From contig OX463827.1 in the NCBI GenBank assembly GCA_949825045.1, positions 8,144,501 to 8,208,500 of the forward strand: 64,000 bases of DNA. The letters run 5' to 3'. This DNA is from Argyresthia goedartella. Its lineage: Eukaryota > Arthropoda > Insecta > Lepidoptera > Argyresthiidae. The notes under the pieces were generated by a model. That model searched no databases. It was given only the letters and a program-made list of their open reading frames with translations, and had not been told where the DNA came from. Numbering within the stretch: position 1 is the stretch's first letter; each line of letters begins with the position of its first letter. The position numbers were made by a program, and so were the translations under genes. Below are positions 32,951-42,696 of this stretch, in pieces.

Positions 32951-33875
32951 AAGACCATTCAACAATAGCATAAAATCTCATACAATTTTTAGGGCAAACG
33001 AAAGGTATGTGCCAGAAGAAACTGTGACAAACAGAGGAAAAGTGCTTAGAAAATATATTAAATACTTTGAAAGGCCAGGGTGATTGAACTCAGACGTTTT
33101 CACACTCGAACGCCTCCGAGACTCCGAGAGATATTCATTCCCGCCACGTACTCCCAACTAGTCCCAACGAAGCGACCGCGGCTTTTTTAAGACTACCCTC
33201 AAAGAAACATTTAGGCCTTTTTTTCCCACTTTGTCCGGGATTTAATGGAAAAGAGGGCTATTGCGTGTTTTTAGAGCCAGAAGGAATAGAAGAAGTAAGC
33301 GAGTCGAGTTGAAAAGACCTGTATTTCCTCTATGCAAAATATTTGCGATTGCCGAGTCCGAATAAACACAATCACGCCGAGTCAATCGGCGGAACGAATA
33401 AAGAAAAGTATAACTTCTAATATTCGAAGCAATATAACCATTAATGATTTGAGCAAACGTCAACAATTCAATATTTCGTATACCTTTATATTAAAATAGT
33501 TCAGTTTTCCTTCCAATGACAGTATCACATAAAATCACATTAAAATCGCAAAGGGTTTGTTTGTATGTTGTATGGACAGTTAGGTAGTATTGATCCAAAC
33601 TTCATATAAGCAGCGCACGCAATAATGGACAATTAGTGGACCAGCTTGTGAAAAATTTTGATAACTTGAAAGTCGGTAAACTAATTTGTAAATATTTTTG
33701 GGAATTTTTGAGCGAGATATACATTAGTACTCAGGATAGTTTCAGGAAATATTATATCTAGAAACGCATACTCTTGAGAACCTCTTTTTCTCTTTTTTCT
33801 AATATTGTAACCTCCTAAATTGCTTATCTTATCCAAAATAAAGATTTCAAAGTCAGTCTTCAAAGTTGTGTTGTT
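32951..33875. other. No recognised feature
   Basis: Frames at 32898-33083, 33242-33466 and 33681-33887 carry no familiar motif. Confidence 0.35.
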
Positions 33876-34197
33876 AAGGCAACACATATAATGACCACCA
33901 AAATATTTTTTTCCTACCCAAAATGGCTAAATTACCACCAAAAGTTGCAGAAAATATCAGGGCAAAATACTGCGGTACCTTAGTTCGCTCACCCCCCTTT
34001 ATCCTTCGTGTTGAACATGTAAGAACAACAAAAAAATAAAACATAAACTTAAGTACACAAAACATAAAAAAAAAGTTTGGTGATCATTTATCCAAACACA
34101 ATTTGGTGGACATTCATCCATTTTGGCAGTCATTTCGAATTTATTGGTAGTCAATTTTCGAATTATTTGGTAATCGTTTAAACACAAGCCTGTTGTT
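33876..34197. mobile_element. MITE, type-2 ends with shared GC-rich core
   Basis: ATGACCACCAAAATATTTTT on the left; TTTGGTGATCATTTATCC and TTTGGTAATCGTTTAAACAC on the right. The core reads GAAAATATCAGGGCAAAATA, CTGCGGTACCTTAG and CCCCTTTATCCTTCGTG. The minus-strand frames here and at 60970 are similar only because the DNA repeats. Confidence 0.8.
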
Positions 34198-34414
34198 AAT
34201 ATGGAGAATGGGTTGGTTTATAAATTCCATCACGATATGCTAGAATTTCTAAAACAAATTTATCTGGATGTATCGGTAAAGAAATCGGTTATTAACAACA
34301 AATTGAACTCTTCGAAAATTAAAGTTAGCCCGCTCTAAATCATGTTTCCTCATCTGACCCTCTTCCCATGTTTGGTCTCAGTACCTGGGTTACTAATATA
34401 GACTTAGGGAAGTT

Positions 34415-34664
34415 AATATGTATTACCTTAGACTCTATTTACATACATTGATCTAGCCCCAAACTAGGATTCCCTGTATCTTGGGTACTAGACGACGATA
34501 CACATACTTATATAGATAAATATTATACTTAGATAGATAAAAAACCATGACTAGGGTACAAACATTCGTTCTCATCAAACAATTATTTGCCCCCACCGGG
34601 ACTCGAACCCGGTACCCTTGGCTTCGTAGGCAGGGTCACTGCCGACTCGGCCATTCGGGTCGTC
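34415..34664 (-). mobile_element. SINE A, copy 3
   Basis: Minus-strand copy with B box (reversed) CCGGGACTCGAACCCGG and head ending ACTCGGCCATTCGGGTCGTC. Confidence 0.85.
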
Positions 34665-34675
34665 AATGTGCTAAT

Positions 34676-34790
34676 CTAATCTAAACTCTTTATTGCACAC
34701 GAATAATTATATTGACAAGATATATATTGAAATAGTGTACAAAGGCGAGCTTATCTCTAACAAGAGATCTCTTCCAGCAATCTAAACTCT
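34676..34790 (-). mobile_element. LINE 3'-end fragment
   Basis: TCTTTATTGCACACG, GTGTACAAAGGCGAGCTTAT and AAGAGATCTCTTCCAGCAA, shared with 24050-24145. No coding sequence from the same element is attached. Confidence 0.6.
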
Positions 34791-34883
34791 ATTTTTAAAG
34801 CCAAAAGGTATTTTTTCCCTCGTCATTTAATGTGAGGTGTTAAAAGAGATGCATATGAAATATGGTGGTTCAATGCAAATTAT

Positions 34884-35218
34884 TTAATAGATGATTCGAG
34901 AAGCAAGAATGGGTCAGTTGCTGCATATTATGACCCTCAGCCTAAAACTATCAGGTCTAATTAAATTGTTTCACATGTCTCCATTATGTCACTAGAGCTA
35001 TTTGCAGTTGAATAAAAAGAGTGTTGTAATTTTAACAGATAGCAAAAGTGCCCTACAGCACTTAACCAGTTGCGGTTCTGGAGGCTGCGGTTGTTGTAGA
35101 CTTAATTAAATTCATACTTTTGTAAAACAGCAGACTTTTGCAACAGCAATGGATGCCTTCGCATATTAGTCTTGCGGGAAATGAGGAGGCAGACAAACTT
35201 GCTGAAGTTACTCCATGA
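34884..35218 (+). pseudogene. RNase H domain fragment of an I/R1-type LINE
   Basis: RNase H removes RNA from the RNA:DNA hybrid; some LINE clades carry it after the RT. The first frame reads LIDDSRSKNGSVAAYYDPQP (start of the fold, normally TDGSK) and VSIMSLELFAVE. After a frameshift come VVILTDSKSALQHLTSCG (catalytic Asp in TDSKSAL) and, in another frame, LQQQWMPSHISLAGNEEADK followed by LAEVTP, the conserved W-x-PSH-x-x-x-x-GNE-x-A-D block. At least two frame changes and an internal gap make it non-functional. No RT domain is adjacent. The zinc-knuckle fragment at 49181 is what would follow RNase H in such elements, but it is a separate insertion. Confidence 0.85.
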
Positions 35219-35225
35219 CTAAACA

Positions 35226-35335
35226 TGTTTTTTGAAGAATTGTGACAAAGCCTCCGCAAGAGCTCCGTGCTCCGTAAAAAGAGATCCGTGGTCTAGTGCT
35301 TTTAAATTTGCTTTCCACGCAGAAGTCCAGTCCAG
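35226..35335 (+). mobile_element. SINE family S, head fragment
   Basis: GCAAGAGCTCCGTGCTCCGT then AAAAAGAGATCCGTGGTCTA; the head appears twice in tandem and then breaks off. Confidence 0.5.
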
Positions 35336-35387
35336 TTAGCTTTCATTAAAGTATATAACGAAATCCGTAAGTCTTACAGTTCGCGCA

Positions 35388-35798
35388 CAATCTCAAAAAA
35401 CCGGTCAAGTGCGAGTCTAAATCGCGCACGAAGGGTTCCGTACCACCGTTCAATGGAAGCGATGGTGTCGAGTGAATAGTTTGGATTTTACACAGCAAAA
35501 TATTGTTTATAAAGTTATTGGTGCGGTTACTTTCACACTCCATGTACGTAACCAGGTGCATCCATAAGTTTGTATGTGGTATTGAAAGAATTGTTGTATG
35601 GGAGCCCCCTTAAATATTTCTTTTATCCTGTTTTTTAGTATTTGTTGTTATAGCGGCAACAGAAATACATAATCTGTGAAAATTTCAACTCTCTAGCTAG
35701 CTAGGTTCTTGAGATACAGCCTGGTGACAGACGGACGGACAGCGAAGTCTTAGTAATAGGGTTCCGTTCTTACCCGTTGGGTACGGAACCCTAAAAAA
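35388..35798 (+). mobile_element. Family C repeat, short subfamily
   Basis: Head ACCGGTCAAGTGCGAGTCTA and GAAGGGTTCCGTACCACCG. Body GGATTTTACACAGCAAAATA and AGTTATTGGTGCGG. Tail GACGGACGGACAGCGAAG and GGTACGGAACCCTAAAAA. Very like the copy at 40088. Confidence 0.8.
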
Positions 35799-35829
35799 CG
35801 AGAAGAAGTTAGCAATGTTTTTGGAGAAT

Positions 35830-36110
35830 TGAGACAGTCGTTCCGTGTTCCGTAAAAAGAGCTCTAGGCTATCAAGTTTGCTCACGCAGGAGATGCGGGT
35901 TACAATCCAGTGGTGACCATGTGTCAATGAGATAAGTAATTGGTCTTAAGTACATTATAAGGACGTTCTAACGGTGACGAAACTCTTTCCATAGGTACGG
36001 CATTGGTCTACTCCCTGTCACGCAAAATGGGGCATTGAATTATTGGCTAATCGTGGGCACAACTGTACCTCTGCCACCCAGTATGAGAAAGGCATGATGC
36101 TATGTTATGT
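35830..36110 (+). mobile_element. SINE family S copy
   Basis: AAAAAGAGCTCTAGGCTATC, GGAGATGCGGGTTACAATCC (box B interrupted by an extra A), TGTCAATGAGATAAGTAATT, GTCACGCAAAATGGGGCATT and TGTACCTCTGCCACCCAG; ends ATGTTATGTTATGTG. Confidence 0.75.
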
Positions 36111-36173
36111 TATGTGGTTGTAGCTCATTTCCACATACATATTTCCAGATTGTGACTGAAAGCTTGACCGCCT

Positions 36174-36248
36174 TAAACTCGATCCTAGTCCGCGGGAGCC
36201 TTGTGTTTACGATGATTTTCGCGTAACCGGAGGATCGAGTTTACGGCC
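36174..36248. repeat. Imperfect hairpin
   Basis: TAAACTCGATCCT near 36174 pairs with AGGATCGAGTTTA near 36231, with CCGC/CGG pairs inside. Confidence 0.55.
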
Positions 36249-36298
36249 GTCAATCTATAGTTAAGTAGTCTCACAGACTTCATTATGAGTTTTAATGA

Positions 36299-36481
36299 AT
36301 GCTAATTCAATATACTACAAATATTTTTAACGACTTTTTGGAAGAAGCATTTAACAAATATTTTGATCCGCACGGGAAAAAACTTAACATTGACAAATTT
36401 CGGGAAAATGGACCATCTTTGCGGGGCTATAGCTTGATCCCTATAGGGTTTACAGAGCTGCAGTTGGGCTCATATTGTTGA
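36299..36481 (+). other. Unassigned protein-like ORF
   Basis: A 60-codon frame reads NIFNDFLEEAFNKYFDPHGK, then KLNIDKFRENGPSLRGYSLI and PIGFTELQLGSYC. It has balanced composition and alternating secondary-structure-like pattern, unlike the surrounding repeats. I cannot name the family. No clear splice sites flank it. It may be a captured exon or pseudogene piece, or a chance frame. Confidence 0.25.
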
Positions 36482-36699
36482 ACGTTGAAACTTTCTAGAG
36501 TACTTAAGTTTGTTTGTATTTCAGAGCAAAAAGTAAAAAATAAAATTTCGCTCGCGCTACAAAGTTTTCGAAGTCGCAAATTTGTTAGTTTTAACACTAT
36601 CGACTGGTTTTTACAACATAGTAATAAAACCGGTAAAGTAGGACGGTGAGTAGGACGTCGGATCCGCATAAGAAGGGCTCCATACCATTGTACCATAGA

Positions 36700-37225
36700 C
36701 CGAGTGAGCGAAGCGAGCGAAGGGCTCCATTTCGACAAGATAGGACGCCGATTTTGCTTTCGTCTGTCTCTATGTCTCGTGTCTGTCAGTTCCGGTCTAG
36801 GGGCCACAGTTTTCAAGCGATCCTCACAAAACTTGGCACATGTGTTCCTTGAATTAAAAGTTTTTTTTTCGGGAGCTTTTCTCGATTTTCCCCTGGGGGG
36901 GGGGGGGGAGTTATGACGTCATATATATTTTTTATGGATGAAAACTATCGTGTGGGGTATCAGACTAAAGGACTTAATGAGCCAGTTCTAAAAATATACT
37001 ACATCATTACCTTTCGGCCGCCTGTTTTCTAAAAATCCAAGAAATATTTTCAAAACAGACCAAGTTTGGACTCCTCGAAGTAGGAGACGGATTAGTAAAG
37101 AGGATCCATACAGACCATGGGAGTGAGTGAAATAGACTGTAACTATTTTCGATTGTATCTAAAATACTTACCTATATATTGGTTCACAGTCCCCCCTGTT
37201 AGCGAGGTATACTGCTCACAGGGCC
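36700..37225 (+). mobile_element. Unnamed repeat inserted in family C
   Basis: Starts GACCGAGTGAGCGAAGCGAG and carries GGGGCCACAGTTTTCAAGCG. It contains a 14-base G run near 36895. No ORF with motifs. Boundaries are inferred from the break in family C. Confidence 0.5.
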
Positions 37226-37290
37226 ACTAGTAATAAAATATTAAATACTAGGTATGACTTCATTCAAGGCATTCATCGAAACATTGAAAT

Positions 37291-37746
37291 AGTAGTTTAT
37301 GTGACTGCTACATAATGGAGGGCATTAATTCTCGAGAGTGGGTTTATGAAACGAGCCGAAGGCGAGTTCCATAATAATATCACTCGAGAGTTTTAATGCC
37401 TAATTATGTACAGTTACTTACACTAGTTTATCTAGACACATATCATAAGCTCTCTTTGATGTGTTCAGGAACCGCATGTTCGAACGGCATTGTGGCATTG
37501 ATCATTGCTCTGCAGTTGTTTAGCTTGTTCTGTAGTACCAACTTCACAGACAAACTTGGGGCGGCACGCAGGCGGGCGTCGGCGTTCGAAATTTGAATGT
37601 CATAATTTGACAAATTTTGGTACATTGTGGTCATAATGATCAATATTCGGATAAGAAATGAGTTTTTACCAAGAAGTTTATCATTATGCTGGTCGTAACG
37701 TGTGGTTTTTGGACGCAGTAAAGAGGGTTTATGATACGTGTGTAGA
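37291..37746 (-). mobile_element. Family D composite palindromic element, copy 5
   Basis: AGTAGTTTATGTGACTGC to ATACGTGTGTAGATAA. The module 2 hairpin is intact (GAAACGAGCCGAAGGCGAG). The central palindrome of module 1 is decayed (GGTACATTGTGGTCATAATG). AAATAG occurs at both edges. Confidence 0.85.
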
Positions 37747-38117
37747 TAAAATAGTTTTGTTTATGTAAAATGTAAATAGGAACTATGTACTCAGGTTAAC
37801 AAAACTCTTTGCTCATTGAAACCGGAAGTGGATAGAAATTGAGTAACCTATTTACAGAAATAAAATCAGGTAGGTATGAATAAAAACTTAATATTATTTA
37901 TTATAATTAGAATGAGCAATTACTCATCTTATAATGACAAATAAAGACCACTCAATACTCGCAATAAAAGATATTTTCTAATAATATCGGGAAAGTTCAT
38001 TTCAGTTCACCGATTAACAAATAAAACAAAATGGCTAAGAAAATAGCCATAAAAAATCTTTTGTATGGGTACTGCTTTTAATTCTTAAAAACCCGTATGT
38101 TTTATTACCAGCGGGGG

Positions 38118-39255
38118 GGTATATTATTCCGGAGGGGTAACTCGACAATAGATCACATCCATGCGATCAAGCATCTGATGGAAAAAAGCAGAGAATTCAA
38201 CCGGTCCTTGTGTTTCGCCTTTGTCGATTATGAGAAGGCGTTCGACAGCATCGAGCACTGAGCCGTGTTCCACTCTCTTCATCGCTGCGGCGTTGACATG
38301 CGATACGTCGATATCCTCCGGGAGCTTTACAGGACCGTGACAATGCAGGTGCGCATGCATAGAAACACCGACGCCGTGTCTATAGACCAGGGTGTCCGAC
38401 AGGGGGGCACTCTCTCACCCAAACTATTCACCAACGTTCTGGAGGACATTATGAAGACGTTGGATTGGAGTGAGAGAGGAGTTAACATTAACGGGGCACG
38501 CATGTCGCAGCTCAGGTTCGCGGAAGACGTTTTTCTCGTCGCCGAATCAGATCTCCAACATATGCTCTCAGAATTGCACGAAGTTTCCCTAAAAGTCGGT
38601 CTCAAGATGATCATGTCCAAGACCAAGATCATGACGAGTTGCCTACTAAATGTGCCGGCCATAATTGTTGGCAATGACACCGTACAGGTGGTCAGCAATT
38701 ACGACTATTTTGGACATCGTTTATCCTTTGACCGAGATGCACAGGTGAAGGAGATCGAAAGATGCGTCGGATTAGGGTGGGCTGCCACAATCCACACTGC
38801 CACAATGCCTGAAGACCAAGGTGTATAACCAATGTGCCTTGCCAATCCTCACATATGGAGAATTTATATGTGTATACTATAAAAGTAGCACAAAGAGCGA
38901 TGGAGAGGTCCATGTTGGTTATCTCTTTTGTTGACCGTATGCCAAACGTCTAAATTCGACGGAAAACGAAGGTCGCAAATGTAGGCAAACGGATAACGAG
39001 ATTGAAGTGGAGATGGGCATGTCACTTGGCTAGACGGGAAGACCGACGGTGGACTAAAGCAGTCACAGAGTGGTGGCCACGGGGAGCGACAAGGCCAGTG
39101 GGCAGACCACCATTCCGATGGTCCGACGATATCATCATATCGTCGGGGTCTCAGTGGGTGCGATTGGCACAGGACCGGGGAGATTGGCGCTTAAGAGAAG
39201 AGGTCTATACCCAGCAGTGGGTCGATTTAGGCTGAGTATGATGATGTTTTATTTT
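38118..39255 (+). pseudogene. RTE-type LINE reverse transcriptase, 5'-truncated
   Basis: Target-primed reverse transcriptase of an RTE (BovB-like) element. Motifs in order: STIDHIHAIKHLME, FAFVDYEKAFDSIEH (motif A, catalytic Asp present, then a stop), GVRQGGTLSPKLFTNVLEDI (motif B), LRFAEDVFLVAES (motif C, normally FADD, here FAED, so the first Asp of the pair is lost), VGLKMIMSKTKIMT. After 38828 the frame shifts and continues KTKVYNQCALPILTYG, AMERSM, then 39002-39235 LKWRWACHLARREDRRWTKA and GRPPFRWSDDI, ending QQWVDLG. The tail GAGTATGATGATG fits the RTE 3' end. Stops, frameshifts and FAED all indicate a dead copy. Confidence 0.9.
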
Positions 39256-39875
39256 TTTCTGGCTTACAGTTAATACTTTTCTTTCTTCATTGGGCCCAAT
39301 AACTTAGTTGGATATGGGTAACTGTGTATATTTTCCCGATAATACTGCATTACATCAATTTCACATAAATACATTCTTGGAGCAAACAAAACAAAATATT
39401 ACCAAATAACTCCTGATTCTATCAACTCAAACAAAAATCATTTAATTATCCCAGAACATAGGCATTGTGTAGAATTCCATTCAGAGAATAAAATAGTTTG
39501 CCTTCTACCTTAGAATCATAAGGTTAGGAAGCGCCTAGGGAATAATGTCCCCTACAGAACAGTCTTTTAGTTGGTACCTGCAAAGTATTACAAATACAGA
39601 TGAATACTAAATCTCGTTGCAATAACTGAAATCACAAGACTAACCTAAATCCATTCATTTGGCATCTGTAACAGTAGGTACTTTTCTAATCGAAACAAGG
39701 AGAACAAGACTTACGCATAGCTCTGTCCCTACTGTTGACAGATATCAAATACGTCTTAAGAATGACATCACTTTAGGCAACACAATTTACGCAAGGAAGG
39801 TGACGGAAGCAAGATTTCTACTTCGCCTGACATAGCTTCAGAGCAGGCTTTTTTCAAAATACAACAGATTGCACC
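39256..39875. other. No recognised feature
   Basis: No match between the RTE tail and the next MITE. Confidence 0.4.
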
Positions 39876-40051
39876 AGAGGACACCTAAACAAACAAAAAA
39901 GCATTTGGTAATATTTAATTAAAGTGAGTTAGAGAGATATTTGGACGTAAAGAAAAATATTTGTGAACATTCTTTAATTTCAATTATCTCACAAACGTGG
40001 CACTTTAGGGTATCATTATAGCAATGATTGCTGTTTGTTTAGGTGTCCTCT
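39876..40051. mobile_element. Small MITE with perfect 20-bp terminal repeats
   Basis: AGAGGACACCTAAACAAACA at 39876-39895 is the exact reverse complement of 40032-40051. The element is 176 bp and AT-rich, with no ORF. No flanking duplication is evident. Confidence 0.8.
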
Positions 40052-40087
40052 TCCCATATTTACCAAATTCATCATGCGCCAAAGAAA

Positions 40088-40418
40088 AATACCAGTCAAG
40101 TGCGAGAAAGTAATTTGGATTTTACATAGCAAAATATTGTTTTCAAAGTTATTGGTGCGGCTACTTTCACATTCCATGTGCATTCATAAGTTTGTATTTG
40201 GTATTGAAATAATTGTTGTATGGTAGCCACCTTAAATTGTTATTTTATTCTGTTTTTTAGTATTTGTTGTTATAGCGGCAACAGAAATACATCATGTGTG
40301 AAAATAACATCTGTCTAACTATCACGTTTCATGAGATACAGCCTGGTGACAGACGGACGGACAGCGGAGGCTTATTAATAGGGTCCCGTTTGGCACCCTT
40401 CGTGTACGGAACCCTAAA
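40088..40418 (+). mobile_element. Family C repeat, short subfamily
   Basis: AATACCAGTCAAGTGCGAG, then directly the body (GGATTTTACATAGCAAAATA), so part of the head is deleted. Tail GACGGACGGACAGCGGAGG and GTGTACGGAACCCTAAAAA. Confidence 0.8.
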
Positions 40419-41340
40419 AATTATAGGCCGTCTATGGCGCTATCTGTTGGATTTAGAAAAAACTGCTCTGGAAGTATCATATTAAACGGAGGGCGTCTCA
40501 AACCTGAAGCCTCCTTGCCTCCACCCCAAATATATTTTCTGGTCGTGAAAAAAGGTGGTAATAAAAAAGTTTGATAGCCAATCTAGTGTAACAAAGGTGG
40601 TGTGACGCAGGCATCGGCTTTTATCAGGGGTTGCCTTGTTCGTCAAACTAAAACCAAAATTTCGGTGTTTTGTTATTTTATCAAAACAGATTTTTGTCTA
40701 AAAAATACCTTTTAATTTTCAGGGAACGAGTGAAATAGTCCACTTAATATTTATAGACGGTCCGGGTGCGCCTCCAAAAACCCAAAGTGTGGCTTTGAAT
40801 AGCCGTCAAACTTTGAGTTGAGGGTTGTGCATCCGGCTATTAAAAGAGGCATAATTTAGGACCATCCTTAAAATAATGACTCATAGAATCCTAATAAGCA
40901 CCCCCAAACCTCGCATCGCAAAGTAAAACTTTTTTGACTGGACTAAGTCAATCACTATTCGAACGATATCTCTGAACAAAACATTCAAAATGACGATTTG
41001 TAAACAGAAATGGTGCCACAGCAGCTCCAAATAGCAAAATAATAATTGGTCAATAACTTAACCTATTATTCATCTAAAGGTCCACCCTTTTCCACCACAG
41101 AAAAGACGGTAAATCTATCGTTATCATAGCATATATTTCCATGTTTTGTATGAACCTAGTTGACATTCAGCTGACATTAACTATACTTGGCATCTCGTAA
41201 TTACACTGAAACTTCGCTTCAGGTAACTTCATTTAAGTTAATATTTAATTGAGCTGTACTCACGTCAGTATGTAAGTACATAGTTGAATTATTATAAATA
41301 TAGTCTTACCACTAATAAACTCCATTACATCGCAAAGGGC
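40419..41340. other. No recognised feature
   Basis: No repeat matched and no convincing frame. Confidence 0.4.
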
Positions 41341-41360
41341 AGATTTTAACTGTTGCTAAT

Positions 41361-41524
41361 ATCATTTCTGTCGGTATCTAATTGACAAACCGGACTTGTG
41401 GTGTTCGTATCGAAGCTGCATTAACTGCGGCAGAGCGAAGCAAGTTGAACTGATCCGGCGGCAAAAACGAGATGACATTAGCTTCGTAGAAAATCGCGAT
41501 GCTCTGCGAAAATTGCTACAGTGA
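41361..41524 (+). other. Unassigned Cys-containing ORF
   Basis: Starting after a TAA, about 55 codons read YHFCRYLIDKPDLWCSYRSC, then INCGRAKQVELIRRQKRDDI and SFVENRDALRKLLQ before a TGA. The pattern C-x4-C-x2-C followed by a basic helix and an amphipathic end looks like a small zinc-binding segment. GC content is higher than the surroundings. I recognise no family; a host exon or an unknown transposon protein are both possible. Confidence 0.3.
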
Positions 41525-41561
41525 AAAATGATTGTGTGAAAAAATACTAACAAATCGCATA

Positions 41562-42696
41562 TATGTCGTGGCCATATCAAATAAATGTCATGAAATGGAC
41601 AGTTATGGTTGAATCAGAACTTTCATTGAACGAAGAAATCTCTTAGGGCTAAACACTGCGGTAGCTTAGGTAATTACTAAATAGGGCGAGCGCAGAGAAG
41701 CCCCCGAATAATCTTCGTATTAGATCGAAATGAATATTACAAAAAAAACAACAAATTTAAATTATTTGTTTTTACATTACAGTAAATGCTAAATCGGCAC
41801 AAAAATATATTAGAAAATATTTACAAGATTAAATTTAAGTTTTAAATTACAGTACAAACACAGACTCAGATTCCAAATAAAATTCACAATAATATACCAA
41901 TTCAGATCCTTAAACATAATTCAATTGCAATAATCCGGAGACAACACTATCATACATTCCTCTCACAGTACCTGCCACATTTTCGTACTATATCCCTGCA
42001 TGCATCACCAAAACAGGTCATTCAGTGGTGCTGCCGCCCACAGTGCGTTGGGGCTGTCCCGCGTCCGTACTAGCGGAGACTGCCGGCGCGCCACCGTGCG
42101 GTGCGTGCCACCCGCTAGCAGCCGGTGCCTGCGCGCGTTTAGGTAGTCAGGCACGTTTAGCGCGCATACCGCACTGACAAGCGCTGCGCAGTCACTGTCG
42201 CCTCGCATTAATCGACACACAGTCAGAAGCTGTTCGGTGTTATGTCTCGGCTCTAGTAAGTTGTATCCTAGAATACCCACTATAAAAGCGGAGGGATAAA
42301 GGTAAGGGTAGTAGGTATCCAAATTTCCTCTTTTAAGTAAAGGTATCGTGGAAAGCTTTGTGTACCTTCTGGAGTATAAGGAAGTATAAGCTTTGGTGTG
42401 GATTCCAAACAACTGAGCTGGATTCAAGTTTGGGGCTCAATAGGGCCCTGTTAAGAAGCTGGACCACACCCAAATTATGGAATCCCTTACTATTCCGTAT
42501 CACAAACCCTAATCTTTCATGGAATGAAAGTTTAGGGTCGGACGTAACTCTGAGGTCCTTCAATAGAATACACGCGAGTCAAAGACTCCGTGCCCAGTGT
42601 ATATTTCGCGCTAATAGGGCGAGTACGAGAGAGTGCGTGAAAGACATTCTCATCTCTTCATGTTTCAATAAAATTCAACCCTTTATGACCATTTAA
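41562..42696. mobile_element. MITE, family K ends, interrupted by LINEs
   Basis: The left end ATATGTCGTGGCCATATCAA and GAACTTTCATTGAACGAAG match the element at 5443. The shared core is at about 41640-41730 (ACACTGCGGTAGCTTAGG, GGGCGAGCGCAGAGAAGCCC). After the LINE at 41745-42650, K-like sequence resumes (ATTCAACCCTTTATGACC, ATTTAATGAAATTA) and is cut again by the LINE at 42697. The right end is lost. Confidence 0.65.
41745..42650 (-). pseudogene. LINE ORF2 C-terminal fragment and 3' UTR
   Basis: On the minus strand: LTRVYSIKDLRVTSDPKLSF and HERLGFVIRNSKGF (thumb and following region), ALLSPKLESSSVVWNPHQSL, LQKVHKAFHDTF. After a frame change come YYPYLYPSAFIVGILGYNLL, ARRHRLLAGGTHRTVARRQS and, near the stop at 42005, LNDLFW. 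This is the conserved C-terminus of a lepidopteran non-LTR element family. No palm or endonuclease is present. The 3' UTR continues to about 41745. It sits inside the family K MITE, so it inserted later than that element. Confidence 0.8.

Larger units (their letters stand above)
36628..38110 (+). mobile_element. Family C repeat split by two insertions and cut by the RTE element
   Basis: The head is at 36628-36698 (AAAACCGGTAAAGTAGGACG, CATACCATTGTACC). The middle resumes near 37225 (AATAAAATATTAAATACTAG) and again at 37747 (TTTTGTTTATG, CTATGTACTCAGGTTAAC), and the copy stops at GTTTTATTACC before the RTE piece. The interruptions are an unnamed repeat with GAGTGAGCGAAGCGAGCGAA (about 36700-37225) and element D (37291-37746). 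Confidence 0.7.

Noticed and set aside
36427..36816. 129-codon minus-strand gene
   Set aside because: It crosses the family C head and the GAGCGAAGCGAGC repeat; the peptide has no motif and the composition follows the repeat.
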